The position numbers were made by a program, and so were the translations under genes. From JAVWHP01 sp036639955 (GTDB lineage: Bacteria; Bacillota_I; Bacilli_A; Erysipelotrichales; Erysipelotrichaceae): DNA of 64,000 bases. Where the stretch lies: positions 50,781 to 114,780 of the forward strand of contig JAVWHP010000004.1 of assembly GCA_036639955.1 (NCBI GenBank). The letters are read 5' to 3'. The notes below the pieces were generated by a model that worked only from the letters and a program-made list of their open reading frames with translations, searched no databases and was not told the origin of the DNA. Within the stretch, counting starts at the first letter, position 1, and every line of letters starts with the position of its first letter. Positions 51,747 to 60,943 of this stretch are shown in pieces.

Positions 51747-52674
51747 ACATTATAGTGTATTACTAGAAGAATCAATTAATGCCTTAAATATTAAAAAAGA
51801 TGGTATTTATGTTGATGGAACACTAGGAAGAGCAGGACACAGTAGTGTACTTCTAAAACTGATACCTAATGGACATCTATATAGCGTAGATCGTGATATA
51901 GCAGCCATTAATGAATCAAAAGCAAGACTAGATAAAGTAGGCAGCAATTACACACTAATACATAGTAATTTTGGGAATCTGAAAAATGCTTTAAAAGAAT
52001 TAGATGTAAATGAAATAGATGGATTAATTCTAGATTTAGGAGTCTCTTCTCCTCAACTAGATGAAGCGCAACGAGGTTTCTCATACCGCTTTGATGCACC
52101 ATTAGATATGCGCATGGACCAAAGTTCACCACTTAGTGCCTACGATGTAGTAAATGATTATAGCTTTGAAAACTTAATGTTTATGATGAAAAACTATGGT
52201 GAAGAACCATATGCTAAACAAATAGCACGTAAAATTGAAAAATATAGAGAAACTAAAAAGATTGAAACGACATTTGAACTAGTAGAAATCATTAAAAGTG
52301 CCCTACCAAGTAAAGTGCTAAATGCTAAAGGACACCCAGCAAAAAAAGTATTCCAAGCAATAAGGATTGAAGTGAACAATGAATTAGATGAATTGAAACA
52401 AGTGCTTGTCGATGCACTAAGCCTATTAAAAGTAAATGGCAGAATATCTGTTATAAGCTTTCAATCATTAGAAGATCGAATTGTTAAGGAAACATTCAAT
52501 CAATATGGTAAAGCGAAAACAGTAGATAAAAGAATACCGATGTTACCAGGAACTACTGAAGAACCACCATTTAAAATTATATCAAGAAAACCGATACTTC
52601 CAAGTGAAGAAGAATTAGAAGAAAATAATCGCTCACACAGTGCGAAACTAAGAGTGATAGAAAGGATTAGGTAA
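51733..52674 (+). CDS. rsmH: 16S rRNA (cytosine(1402)-N4)-methyltransferase RsmH
   Basis: 313 residues. SAM motif VDGTLGRAGHSSVLL, LILDLGVSSPQLDEAQRGFSYRFDAPLDMRM and the C-terminal NNRSHSAKLRVIERI are diagnostic. Methylates C1402 of 16S rRNA. Overlaps mraZ by 14 bp and precedes ftsL by 6 bp. Confidence 0.97.
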   Translation: METTKHYSVLLEESINALNIKKDGIYVDGTLGRAGHSSVLLKLIPNGHLYSVDRDIAAINESKARLDKVGSNYTLIHSNFGNLKNALKELDVNEIDGLILDLGVSSPQLDEAQRGFSYRFDAPLDMRMDQSSPLSAYDVVNDYSFENLMFMMKNYGEEPYAKQIARKIEKYRETKKIETTFELVEIIKSALPSKVLNAKGHPAKKVFQAIRIEVNNELDELKQVLVDALSLLKVNGRISVISFQSLEDRIVKETFNQYGKAKTVDKRIPMLPGTTEEPPFKIISRKPILPSEEELEENNRSHSAKLRVIERIR

Positions 52675-52680
52675 AAAGCT

Positions 52681-52977
52681 ATGGCTGAAATTAAAAAAAT
52701 TAAAAAGACAAAAAGATTTAATATTTATAAACTAACACAAAATTTATTTGTATTTTCACTATTGTTATTTTTAGCCACAAACCTTATACTTAAATCATAC
52801 AATGTTACATTACAATATAAAGCTCAAACATTAGATGAAACTATTCAAGCAGAAACAGAAAAGAAACAAACATTAAAACTTGAAATAGACCAACTAGGAA
52901 GTAGAGAAAGAGTAATGGCAATTGTCGAAAAAGATGGATTTAAGTTAAATCAAAATAACGTGGTTGGTTTAAAATAA
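52681..52977 (+). CDS. ftsL: FtsL-like division protein
   Basis: 98 residues. Basic cytoplasmic start, one transmembrane helix (about 22-40) and a coiled coil (TLDETIQAETEKKQTLKLEIDQL). Sequence is weakly conserved in this family; position between rsmH and a PBP and the layout give the call. It would recruit the division PBP with FtsB/DivIC. Confidence 0.8.
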   Translation: MAEIKKIKKTKRFNIYKLTQNLFVFSLLLFLATNLILKSYNVTLQYKAQTLDETIQAETEKKQTLKLEIDQLGSRERVMAIVEKDGFKLNQNNVVGLK

Positions 52978-52991
52978 GGTGATGAATAGTA

Positions 52992-55202
52992 ATGAAGACT
53001 AAAGTATTAAGTGTAAAAAAAGCCAATATGAAGATATTTAAGATCTTTATAGTTGTTATAGTAATTGGAATTGTAATTATAAGTAATGTGTTCTACACAA
53101 TAGTGTTTGGAACACATTTTCGTAGTGGAGTTAATATTTTAGAATATAAGAATGGTAGTGATGTAGTACAACAACCTATTAAAGCCCAAAGAGGCTATAT
53201 ATATGATCGTAATGGTAATATAATTGCACAAGATATAGATACTTATAATATAATATTATATTTAGATAAAGAAAGATTAGGAATTAATAATGCTCCAGCT
53301 TATGTGGTGGATAAAGTTGATACAGCAAAGAAACTAGCACCTATTTTAGAAATGAAAGAAGAAGATATATTACTACAACTTAATCAAGAAGGTAAATATC
53401 AATGTGAATTAGGAAGTAAAGGTAAAAATTTAACTAGTGATAAGAAAGAAAAAATTGACGCATTAAAACTACCAGGTATAGATTATGTTAAGAATTCAAC
53501 TAGAGTATATCCTTATGGTAAGTTTGCTAGTCATTTGGTAGGATTTGCTACATATGAAGAAACTAAAAAAGATGATAAAGATAAGGTTGGTGGAATAACC
53601 GGTAGAATGGGATTAGAAAAATACTTAAATAAAGAATTAACAGGAACTGATGGACTTAAAACTTTTCAAAAGACAGCAGGCAATACAGTATTACCGGGAA
53701 CTGAAAAGATAATTTCAAAAGAAAGTGATGGAGATAATGTATATTTAACAATTGATAAGGATATACAATTAGCATTAGAGGGAGCATTACAAAAAACTAT
53801 TGATAAGAATGGCGCAAGTAAAGCTTGGGGAGTTATAGTTGAAGTTAAAACAGGGAAAATATTAGGCTGGGCAGGAAATCCAACCTTTGATCTAAATGAA
53901 AGAGAAATTGATTCATATGTAGATTTACCAAGTAGTTATGCTTTTGAATGTGGATCTGTAATGAAGCCATTTACCTATGCAGCAGCAATGGACGCAGGAG
54001 TATATAAAGGTAAAGATACATTTGTTTCAGGAACTTATCATGTAGGATTAGACAATAATGGAAAAATAATAAGACTAAACGATAGAAGTGGACAAATTGC
54101 GGAAGTGTCAGATGCATTAGGTCACGAATGGGGAAGTATAACCTATGATGAAGGACTAATAAGATCAAGTAACACAGGTATAGTATCATTATTTGAAAAT
54201 CAATTAAGCTTCGACACATTTGGGAGTTATTTAGACAAATTCGGTTTCTTTAAAAAAGTAGGGATTGAAGGAATAGATGAATCAACCGGAACGAAAGTAT
54301 TTGAATGGCCAATTGAAAAAGTTACAACAGGATTTGGACAAGGTTCTACTGTAACAACCCTACAATTAGTACAAGCTTATTCATCTATATTTAATAAGGG
54401 GACTATGATACAACCTTATGTTATAGATAGAATAGAAAATGGAAATACACATGAATTAATTAGACAGACTACTACAAAAGAGGTAGGTAAACCAATTAAA
54501 GAAGATACTGCAAAACAGGTAATGGATTTAATGAAACAGGTAGTAGAATCTGAAATTGGAACTGGACATTCATACCAATTAGATAATGGTGTAAGTATGT
54601 TAGTTAAAACTGGAACAGGACAAATAGCTGGAGAAAATGGTTATAATTCTAATCTATGGACATCTTCTGTTATAGCTGCTGCTCCAGCAGATGAACCTGA
54701 AATTATGATGTTCTACGCATTTGAAAGTAGTGAAATAGTTAATTTCTCTAGAGATTATTTTAAAGAAGCGTTTGGAGAAGCAGTTAAAGTTATGAATATT
54801 CAAGGGAATAATGAACATAGTGAAAATGTCGATAATAATTATGAAAAATGGGAAGAATATAAAATGCCAAGTTTAGTTAATCATACTTTAGATTATGCTG
54901 ATAATAAATTAGAAGGAATGAAAATTAATAATGTTGTAATAGGCGATGGTAAGAATGTAATTTCACAATATCCTAGTTATAATAGTTCGATAGGGACGAG
55001 AAGTAATCTATTCTTATTAAGTGATGGTTCTAATGTTAAGATGCCAAATATGACAGGGTATTCACGTAAGGATGTCCAAATATTTGCTAATATGACAAAG
55101 ATACCAATAACTATTGAAGGAAGTGGATTAGTAATTTCTCAAAGTATAGCAACTGATGCTCCAATCACTACTTCTAGTAAGATTAGTGTTAAATTAGAAT
55201 AA
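52992..55202 (+). CDS. Division transpeptidase (PBP2B/FtsI type) with PASTA domains
   Basis: 736 residues. N-terminal membrane anchor, PBP dimer domain (AQRGYIYDRNGNIIAQD), transpeptidase with SxxK as SVMK in ECGSVMKPFTYA, SSN in RSSNTG, KTG in LVKTGTGQIA. The C-terminus has PASTA-like repeats (MPSLVNHTLDYADNKLEG and MPNMTGYSRKDVQIF). Cross-links septal peptidoglycan. First of two consecutive PBP genes. A 9-bp hairpin lies near 53085-53118. Confidence 0.93.
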   Translation: MKTKVLSVKKANMKIFKIFIVVIVIGIVIISNVFYTIVFGTHFRSGVNILEYKNGSDVVQQPIKAQRGYIYDRNGNIIAQDIDTYNIILYLDKERLGINNAPAYVVDKVDTAKKLAPILEMKEEDILLQLNQEGKYQCELGSKGKNLTSDKKEKIDALKLPGIDYVKNSTRVYPYGKFASHLVGFATYEETKKDDKDKVGGITGRMGLEKYLNKELTGTDGLKTFQKTAGNTVLPGTEKIISKESDGDNVYLTIDKDIQLALEGALQKTIDKNGASKAWGVIVEVKTGKILGWAGNPTFDLNEREIDSYVDLPSSYAFECGSVMKPFTYAAAMDAGVYKGKDTFVSGTYHVGLDNNGKIIRLNDRSGQIAEVSDALGHEWGSITYDEGLIRSSNTGIVSLFENQLSFDTFGSYLDKFGFFKKVGIEGIDESTGTKVFEWPIEKVTTGFGQGSTVTTLQLVQAYSSIFNKGTMIQPYVIDRIENGNTHELIRQTTTKEVGKPIKEDTAKQVMDLMKQVVESEIGTGHSYQLDNGVSMLVKTGTGQIAGENGYNSNLWTSSVIAAAPADEPEIMMFYAFESSEIVNFSRDYFKEAFGEAVKVMNIQGNNEHSENVDNNYEKWEEYKMPSLVNHTLDYADNKLEGMKINNVVIGDGKNVISQYPSYNSSIGTRSNLFLLSDGSNVKMPNMTGYSRKDVQIFANMTKIPITIEGSGLVISQSIATDAPITTSSKISVKLE

Positions 55203-55205
55203 GTT

Positions 55206-55243
55206 AAACACTTTAGTTCATATAATGAATTGAGGTGTTTTTT
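55206..55243 (+). terminator. Terminator-like hairpin that contains the SD of the next gene
   Basis: AAACACTTTAGTTCAT (55206-55221), loop ATA, ATGAATTGAGGTGTTT (55225-55240): 16 pairs including three G-T, followed by TTT. The 3' arm carries the SD GAGGTG (55232-55237) of the second PBP gene, so folding would both favour termination and hide the ribosome site. Confidence 0.75.
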
Positions 55244-55244
55244 A

Positions 55245-57149
55245 ATGATACATCATAAGATGATTAAAAGAATAAATTATATTTTTATTGGCAGCCTAAT
55301 AGTATTTGTTTTAATAAGTTTTAAACTAGGTTATGAACAAATATATAATCATAATAATATATTAGATAAGGCTAAGGATTTGTGGGAGCGTGATTTTAAT
55401 ATTAGTGGGCTAAGGGGTTCGATTATTGATCGTAATAATGTTCCTTTAGCCTATGATATTCCTAGTTCTTCTTTAGTAGTTGTTCCTGCACAATTAGTTG
55501 ATGCTAAAGTTAGTGCTAATGCGTTAGCTAAGATATTGAAGTGTGATGAAGTTAAGTTGCTTGCTAAACTTACGAAGAAGGTTAGCACTCAGAAGATTCA
55601 GCCAGAGGGGCGTTTGTTGAGTGAGGAACAGGTGGTAGCAATTGATAATTTAAAGATGAGGGGATTATATATTGTTCAGGATTCTTTAAGGTATTATCCT
55701 AATGATAATTATATGGCTCAAACTTTAGGTTTTAGTGGTATTGATAATCAGGGGTTAGCTGGGTTAGAACTTCAGTATAATGATGTTTTATCAGCTAAGA
55801 TGGGTAGTTTAAAGATACCTTTTGATGCTAAGGGACATCCAATTGAAATGTATGATGAAAGTATGGTTGCGCCTAGTAAGGGCATGAATTTAGTTCTTAC
55901 AATTGATTCTAAGATTCAAGATATTGTCGAGCGTGAAATGAATAATGTAATGTTACGCTATAAACCTAAGTTAGCTTTAGCTATTGCAATGGATCCAAAT
56001 ACGGGAGAAATATTATCAATGGTTTCTAAGCCGGATTTTAACCCTAATAATTATCAAGATTATAGTAGTGATATTATTAATCGTAATCTTCCTATTTGGA
56101 TGAGTTTTGAACCTGGTTCAACCTTTAAGTCTATTACTTTTGCTAGTGCTTTAGATCTTAATCTGTTTGATATGTATAAAGATACTTATTATGATCGTGG
56201 TTATGAATTAGTTGGCGGTGCTCGTATTAAAAGCTGGAAAGCTGGTGGTCACGGCCAACAAACTTTCCTTCAAGTCCTTGAGAATTCATCTAACCCTGGC
56301 TTTGTAGAAATTTCACGTCGTTTAGGACTTGATAATACTGTAGACTTTGTTAGTCGTTTTGGCTTTGGTAAAAAGACAGGCGTTGACCTCCCTGGCGAAT
56401 CAAGCGGAATAGTATTTAAAAAATCAGCTATGGGACCGGTTGAACAAGCAACAGTTGCCTTTGGTCAAGGCCTGTCTGTAACACCTATCCAGTTAACTAG
56501 CGCCTTTAGTGCGGTTGTTAACGGAGGTACTCTCTATGAGCCTTATATAGCTAAGGGTTTAGTAGAGCCAGTAACTAATGATTTAGTAATGGAAATTAAA
56601 CCAAAGGCTGTTCGAAACCCCATTAAAAAGGAAACAAGTGAGTTAATGAAAGTGGCTTTAGAATCTGTTGTAGCGAACGGTGGAGGAAAAAATGCTTATA
56701 TGAACGGATATTTAATTGGAGGTAAAACCGGAACTGCCCAAAAAGCAGTAAATGGTGCTTACCTACCCAACGAATATATACTATCGTTTATTTCAGCTGC
56801 CCCAATAAATGATCCTAAGATAGTATTATATATAGCAATTGATTCTCCTCAGAACGATGTCCAATACGGAGGAACCGTAGTGGCTCCAGTAGCTAAAGCA
56901 ATTTATGAAGATGTATTACCCTATCTTAATGTACCTAAAGTAGATAAACAAATACCCAAAAAGAAAATGTACCTTGATCCAATAGAAATAAAAGTAAATA
57001 ATTTTATAAATAAACCTAAATCCGATTGCAACCAAGACGGTTTAACTTTTATCTTTAATGGCGAAGGAACTAAAGTTATAGATCAACTACCAGCAGCTGG
57101 TACAATTTTAAATGAAGGTGGAAAGGTGTGGATATATCTTGGAACGTAA
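55245..57149 (+). CDS. Second division/SpoVD-type transpeptidase
   Basis: 634 residues from ATG 55245 (SD GAGGTG 7 nt upstream; an in-frame TTG at 55230 is less likely). Anchor helix, LRGSIIDRNNVPLAYD, catalytic STFK in FEPGSTFKSITFA, SSN in LENSSNPG, KTG in GGKTGTAQKA, and one C-terminal PASTA-like segment. Firmicutes often have a pbpB-spoVD pair here, the second for sporulation. Whether this organism sporulates is not shown. murE overlaps its end. Confidence 0.92.
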   Translation: MIHHKMIKRINYIFIGSLIVFVLISFKLGYEQIYNHNNILDKAKDLWERDFNISGLRGSIIDRNNVPLAYDIPSSSLVVVPAQLVDAKVSANALAKILKCDEVKLLAKLTKKVSTQKIQPEGRLLSEEQVVAIDNLKMRGLYIVQDSLRYYPNDNYMAQTLGFSGIDNQGLAGLELQYNDVLSAKMGSLKIPFDAKGHPIEMYDESMVAPSKGMNLVLTIDSKIQDIVEREMNNVMLRYKPKLALAIAMDPNTGEILSMVSKPDFNPNNYQDYSSDIINRNLPIWMSFEPGSTFKSITFASALDLNLFDMYKDTYYDRGYELVGGARIKSWKAGGHGQQTFLQVLENSSNPGFVEISRRLGLDNTVDFVSRFGFGKKTGVDLPGESSGIVFKKSAMGPVEQATVAFGQGLSVTPIQLTSAFSAVVNGGTLYEPYIAKGLVEPVTNDLVMEIKPKAVRNPIKKETSELMKVALESVVANGGGKNAYMNGYLIGGKTGTAQKAVNGAYLPNEYILSFISAAPINDPKIVLYIAIDSPQNDVQYGGTVVAPVAKAIYEDVLPYLNVPKVDKQIPKKKMYLDPIEIKVNNFINKPKSDCNQDGLTFIFNGEGTKVIDQLPAAGTILNEGGKVWIYLGT

Positions 57150-58551
57150 CTTAAAAAAAATGATGAAGTCTATAAATATTGTAACAGAACTAAATATAGA
57201 AATTTTAGGAATCAGTGATTATCATCTTGATGTCGGTGAAAATCACTTATTTATAGCTAATGATGGAAGAACTAATAAAGTTGATAAATTTATTGATGAA
57301 GTTCTAATTAAAGGCGGTTATGTTATTACTTCAACAAATTATTATCATCCTAATGTAATAAATGATCCTTTATTAATTGAACATATTCCCACACTTATTA
57401 ATAATTACTATGGAGATTTAAACTCTCAATTGATAACCATTGGTGTTACCGGCACTAATGGTAAGAGCAGTGTAACTACTTTTATTTATCAGTTATTAAA
57501 CATGAATAATTTAAAATGTATGTTAATTGGCACGAGTGGAGTGTATTGCAATAATGAAAGAAATGAATGTTTAAATACTACTCCAAGTTTAGTTAGTTTA
57601 GCTAGGTGCTTTTATAATGCTAGGCTACTTGGTTGTAAAAGCATTGTTATGGAAGTTAGTTCACAAGCTATAGATGAATTAAGGATAAAACTTATAAGGT
57701 TTAATATAATAGCTTATACTAATATTAGTAGTGATCATATTGATTATCATTTAACCTTTACACACTACCAATATAGTAAGTTTAAACTTAGAAGGTATTT
57801 AAAGAAAGAAGGAGTAATATTAGTTAATAATAATGATTATAATTTATATGAACTATATAAATTAAATAATTATATAGCTGTTACCTATGGCATGAACGCT
57901 CACTTTAATATAACAAATATTAAAGTGAGCGATCATGATATAAAGTTTAAGATTAAAGAAGAAGATATGGTAGTAAATATTATAGGAGAGTATAATGTAG
58001 AAAATTTAGGATGCGCAATATCTACTCTAAACTTATTAGGAGTAAGAATGGATAAACTAAAGGAAGATATAAAACAAATAAAAGCAGTAGCTGGAAGATT
58101 ACAAGTGATAGATCAAAAAGAATATAAAATTTGGATAGATTATGCACATACAACAAGCGCTCTATGCGCGCTAATGAAATTTGCATCTAAAGTTAAAACC
58201 AATAGAATTATCCTAGTATTTGGATGTGGAGGAAATAGAGATATAACAAAAAGACCCCAAATGGGACAAATAGCATGTAAATACGCTGATAAAGTAATAG
58301 TATGCGAAGATAACCCAAGACAAGAAAACAGTGAAAAAATATTTGAAATGATAAAGGAAAAAGCCAAAAATAATCTAATAATTATAAGAAATAGAAAAGA
58401 AGCAATAAAACATGCTATTAATATAGTACAAAAAAGTGATATAATAATAGTCGCCGGAAGAGGCGCAGAAATTTATCAGATATTTAGTGATTATAAAATT
58501 GCTCAAAGTGATTTAGATATCGTTGAATCTATCATTGCACAGGAGGAATAA
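57139..58551 (+). CDS. murE: UDP-MurNAc-tripeptide synthetase MurE (DAP type)
   Basis: 470 residues. Adds the third amino acid to UDP-MurNAc-L-Ala-D-Glu in the cytoplasm. P-loop GVTGTNGKSSVTTF, CLNTTPSLVSLA, VMEVSSQAID, and CEDNPRQEN with DNPR, the meso-DAP recognition motif. This agrees with the dap genes. TTG at 57139 with SD AAAGGTG is favoured; an in-frame ATG lies further upstream at 57112. It overlaps the PBP gene. A 21-bp hairpin with one mismatch lies at 57891-57937. Confidence 0.93.
   Translation: MERNLKKMMKSINIVTELNIEILGISDYHLDVGENHLFIANDGRTNKVDKFIDEVLIKGGYVITSTNYYHPNVINDPLLIEHIPTLINNYYGDLNSQLITIGVTGTNGKSSVTTFIYQLLNMNNLKCMLIGTSGVYCNNERNECLNTTPSLVSLARCFYNARLLGCKSIVMEVSSQAIDELRIKLIRFNIIAYTNISSDHIDYHLTFTHYQYSKFKLRRYLKKEGVILVNNNDYNLYELYKLNNYIAVTYGMNAHFNITNIKVSDHDIKFKIKEEDMVVNIIGEYNVENLGCAISTLNLLGVRMDKLKEDIKQIKAVAGRLQVIDQKEYKIWIDYAHTTSALCALMKFASKVKTNRIILVFGCGGNRDITKRPQMGQIACKYADKVIVCEDNPRQENSEKIFEMIKEKAKNNLIIIRNRKEAIKHAINIVQKSDIIIVAGRGAEIYQIFSDYKIAQSDLDIVESIIAQEE
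57891..57937 (+). repeat. 21-pair hairpin (one mismatch) in murE
   Basis: The core is CGCTCACTTTAATAT, loop AACAA, and its exact complement. The stem continues through CATGA/TCATG after one A-A mismatch, giving 20 of 21 paired positions. Confidence 0.9.
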
Positions 58552-58552
58552 T

Positions 58553-59515
58553 ATGTTTTTAAAACTTATACTAGCTTTAGGAATTAGCTTGGTAATTACA
58601 TTAGTAATTATGCCCAAGCTAATTCCATATTTACATAAAATTAAATTCGGTCAAGAAATTAGAAAAGAAGGACCAAAATCACACCAAGCAAAAAAAGGAA
58701 CTCCAACCATGGGAGGAATTGTTTTTGTTATAGTACCCATTATAACAATGCTTATTGTCGATATTAATTCTATAGCTAATAAAGAAATGCTATTAGTACT
58801 ATTTGCATACTTAGCATATGCAACAATTGGTTTTATTGATGACTACATAATAGTGGTAAAGAAAAATAATGAAGGATTAACACCTGGGAAGAAATTCTTT
58901 ATGCAATCAGTAGTAGCAGTAATCTTTTATTTAGTATTCAGCACCTTTGCAACAAGATCTATAATGTTGCCAATCCTTAACGTTAATATAGATTTAGGAA
59001 TCCTATACTTTCCATTAGTATATATTATGTTAACAGCAGAATCTAATGCTGTAAATCTAACTGATGGTTTAGACGGACTATGTGCCGGTACAAGTATTAT
59101 AAGTATTGCACCCTTTTTAATATTTGCAATCATACAAGAAAAACAATCATTAGCCATATTATTAATAGCAGTTATTGGAGCCTTACTAGGATATCTAAAA
59201 TATAATATACATCCCGCTAAAATTTTTATGGGAGATACTGGATCCTTAGCATTAGGAGGATTATTAGCAGCAAGCGCAATGATATTAAAAAAAGAATTAC
59301 TATTAATAATAATTGGAGGAGTATTTCTAGCAGAAGTACTATCAGTTATAATACAAGTAGTATCATATAAATTAACTAAAAAAAGAGTGTTTAAAATGGC
59401 ACCACTACATCATCACTTTGAATTAAGTGGATATAAAGAAACTCAGGTCGTAATAATGTTTTGGAGTGCAGCTCTAATATTATCAATAATAGGCCTGGTG
59501 ATAGGAGTAATCTAA
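58553..59515 (+). CDS. mraY: Phospho-N-acetylmuramoyl-pentapeptide transferase
   Basis: 320 residues, about ten membrane helices. Makes lipid I on the inner face of the membrane. KFGQEIRKEGPKSHQAKKGTPTMGGI, FIDDYIIVVKKNNEGLTPGKK, NLTDGLDGLC and PLHHHFELSGYKE are the family motifs. ATG 58553 has SD AGGAGG. murF, usually just upstream, is absent. The 5' part carries a 20-bp hairpin. murD starts within its stop codon. Confidence 0.97.
   Translation: MFLKLILALGISLVITLVIMPKLIPYLHKIKFGQEIRKEGPKSHQAKKGTPTMGGIVFVIVPIITMLIVDINSIANKEMLLVLFAYLAYATIGFIDDYIIVVKKNNEGLTPGKKFFMQSVVAVIFYLVFSTFATRSIMLPILNVNIDLGILYFPLVYIMLTAESNAVNLTDGLDGLCAGTSIISIAPFLIFAIIQEKQSLAILLIAVIGALLGYLKYNIHPAKIFMGDTGSLALGGLLAASAMILKKELLLIIIGGVFLAEVLSVIIQVVSYKLTKKRVFKMAPLHHHFELSGYKETQVVIMFWSAALILSIIGLVIGVI
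58580..58626 (+). repeat. 20-pair hairpin in mraY
   Basis: GGAATTAGCTTGG and TAATTAC, loop ATTA, GTAATTA, 3-nt bulge, CCAAGCTAATTCC. It begins 27 bp into the gene. Confidence 0.85.
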
Positions 59516-60825
59516 TGAAAAAAATATTAGTAATAGGAAGTGCAAGAAGTGGAAAAGCAGTAGCTAAGCTTCTAGTTAAAAATAATTACGAAGTAATTAT
59601 AACCGATAGAAATACGATAGATGATAAAGCAGAATTAGAATCTTTAGGCATTGAAGTAATAGACGGAGGACACCCAGACTATTTAAAAACGACTGAATAC
59701 AGTTTTGTAGTCAAGAACCCAGGAATCCCGTATTTTAATCCATTTGTAAAGTACTTTGTAGACAATGATGTTAAAATCTATACTGAAATTGAAATAGCCT
59801 ATTGGTATGCTAAGAAATTTAATTATGGTGCTATTACCGGTACTAATGGAAAAACTACTATAACATCTATATTAGAAGCACTATTAAGTTATAATGGAAA
59901 AAGCGTAGCAGCAGGTAATATTGGATGTCCATTAAGTGAAATAGTATATGAAAGAGGAAATGAAGAACTAGATGTAGCATTAGAATTAAGTAACTTTCAA
60001 TTATTAGGAATAGAAAGCTTTGCGCCTTACGTAAGTGTTATATGCAATTTAGCTCCTGACCATTTAGATTATATGCCAACAGTAGAATCATACTATGAAT
60101 CTAAATGTAATATATATAAATATACTAAAGCTAATGATTATTTCTTAAGAAATACTGATGATCCTATAGTAATGAAATATGCAACTAATATACCATGTAA
60201 CATAATAGATTTTTCTTTAATTAATAAGAATGTAGATCTATATTTAGATGAAGATAATATTTACTATAAAGGAACTAAACTATTTAATACTAATATTTTA
60301 AAGTTAGTTGGTAAACATAATGTATGTAATGCTATGATAGCTGCTTGTATGGCTTATATTATGGGAGTAAGTATATCTAATATTGAACAAGGATTATCTA
60401 GTTTTAAAGGTGTGGAACACCGTTTAGAATATATAGGAACTAAATTAGGCGTAAACTTCTATAATGATTCTAAAGCTACTAACACACAAGCAGTAGAAAC
60501 TGCTTTAGATTCTTTTAAGAAAGATGTAATAGTATTAGTAGGTGGACATGATAAAGGCATTCCTTTTGATGATTTAAAAAGATTTAATGATAGAGTAAAA
60601 CTATGCGTAGCCTTTGGAGAAACAAGAAATAAATTTAAAACAATCTTTAATAATATAGAATGTGTAGAAACAATGGAAGAAGCATTAAACTATGCTATAA
60701 AACATTCTGATAATGGAGATACTATATTATTATCTCCAGCATGTTCAAGTTTTGATCAGTTTAAAAACTATGAAATTAGAGGAACTATCTTTAAAGAATT
60801 TGTTAATGAATATTTAAAGAAATAA
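59515..60825 (+). CDS. murD: UDP-N-acetylmuramoylalanine--D-glutamate ligase
   Basis: 436 residues. Adds D-Glu to UDP-MurNAc-L-Ala. P-loop AITGTNGKTTITSILEAL, NFQLLGIESF, central NDSKATNTQAVETAL and C-terminal LLSPACSSFDQFKNYEIRG. Its ATG overlaps the mraY stop (TAATG). Last gene of the wall cluster here; ftsW and murG do not follow. Confidence 0.97.
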   Translation: MKKILVIGSARSGKAVAKLLVKNNYEVIITDRNTIDDKAELESLGIEVIDGGHPDYLKTTEYSFVVKNPGIPYFNPFVKYFVDNDVKIYTEIEIAYWYAKKFNYGAITGTNGKTTITSILEALLSYNGKSVAAGNIGCPLSEIVYERGNEELDVALELSNFQLLGIESFAPYVSVICNLAPDHLDYMPTVESYYESKCNIYKYTKANDYFLRNTDDPIVMKYATNIPCNIIDFSLINKNVDLYLDEDNIYYKGTKLFNTNILKLVGKHNVCNAMIAACMAYIMGVSISNIEQGLSSFKGVEHRLEYIGTKLGVNFYNDSKATNTQAVETALDSFKKDVIVLVGGHDKGIPFDDLKRFNDRVKLCVAFGETRNKFKTIFNNIECVETMEEALNYAIKHSDNGDTILLSPACSSFDQFKNYEIRGTIFKEFVNEYLKK

Positions 60826-60895
60826 TCTATGTTTTTAGTGCTTATAGTTTATAATTAAATGAATAACTATAATTTGAATATGAGTATAAATTAAT

Positions 60896-60925
60896 AAACA
60901 GCTCTATTATAAGAGCTGTTTATAA
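60896..60925 (+). terminator. Terminator-like hairpin after murD
   Basis: AAACAGCTCT/AGAGCTGTTT stem with a weak T-rich tail. Confidence 0.65.
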
Positions 60926-60943
60926 TTATGGAGGTATATTGAA

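Noticed and set aside
53085..53118. 9-bp hairpin in the first PBP gene and similar 7-9 bp stems elsewhere
   Set aside because: Stems of this length are expected by chance in AT-rich DNA, so they were not counted as part of the pattern.
24506..58626. The intragenic inverted repeats as insertion sequences, MITEs or REP elements
   Set aside because: They share no common sequence, have no flanking direct repeats, and the reading frames and protein motifs continue through them.
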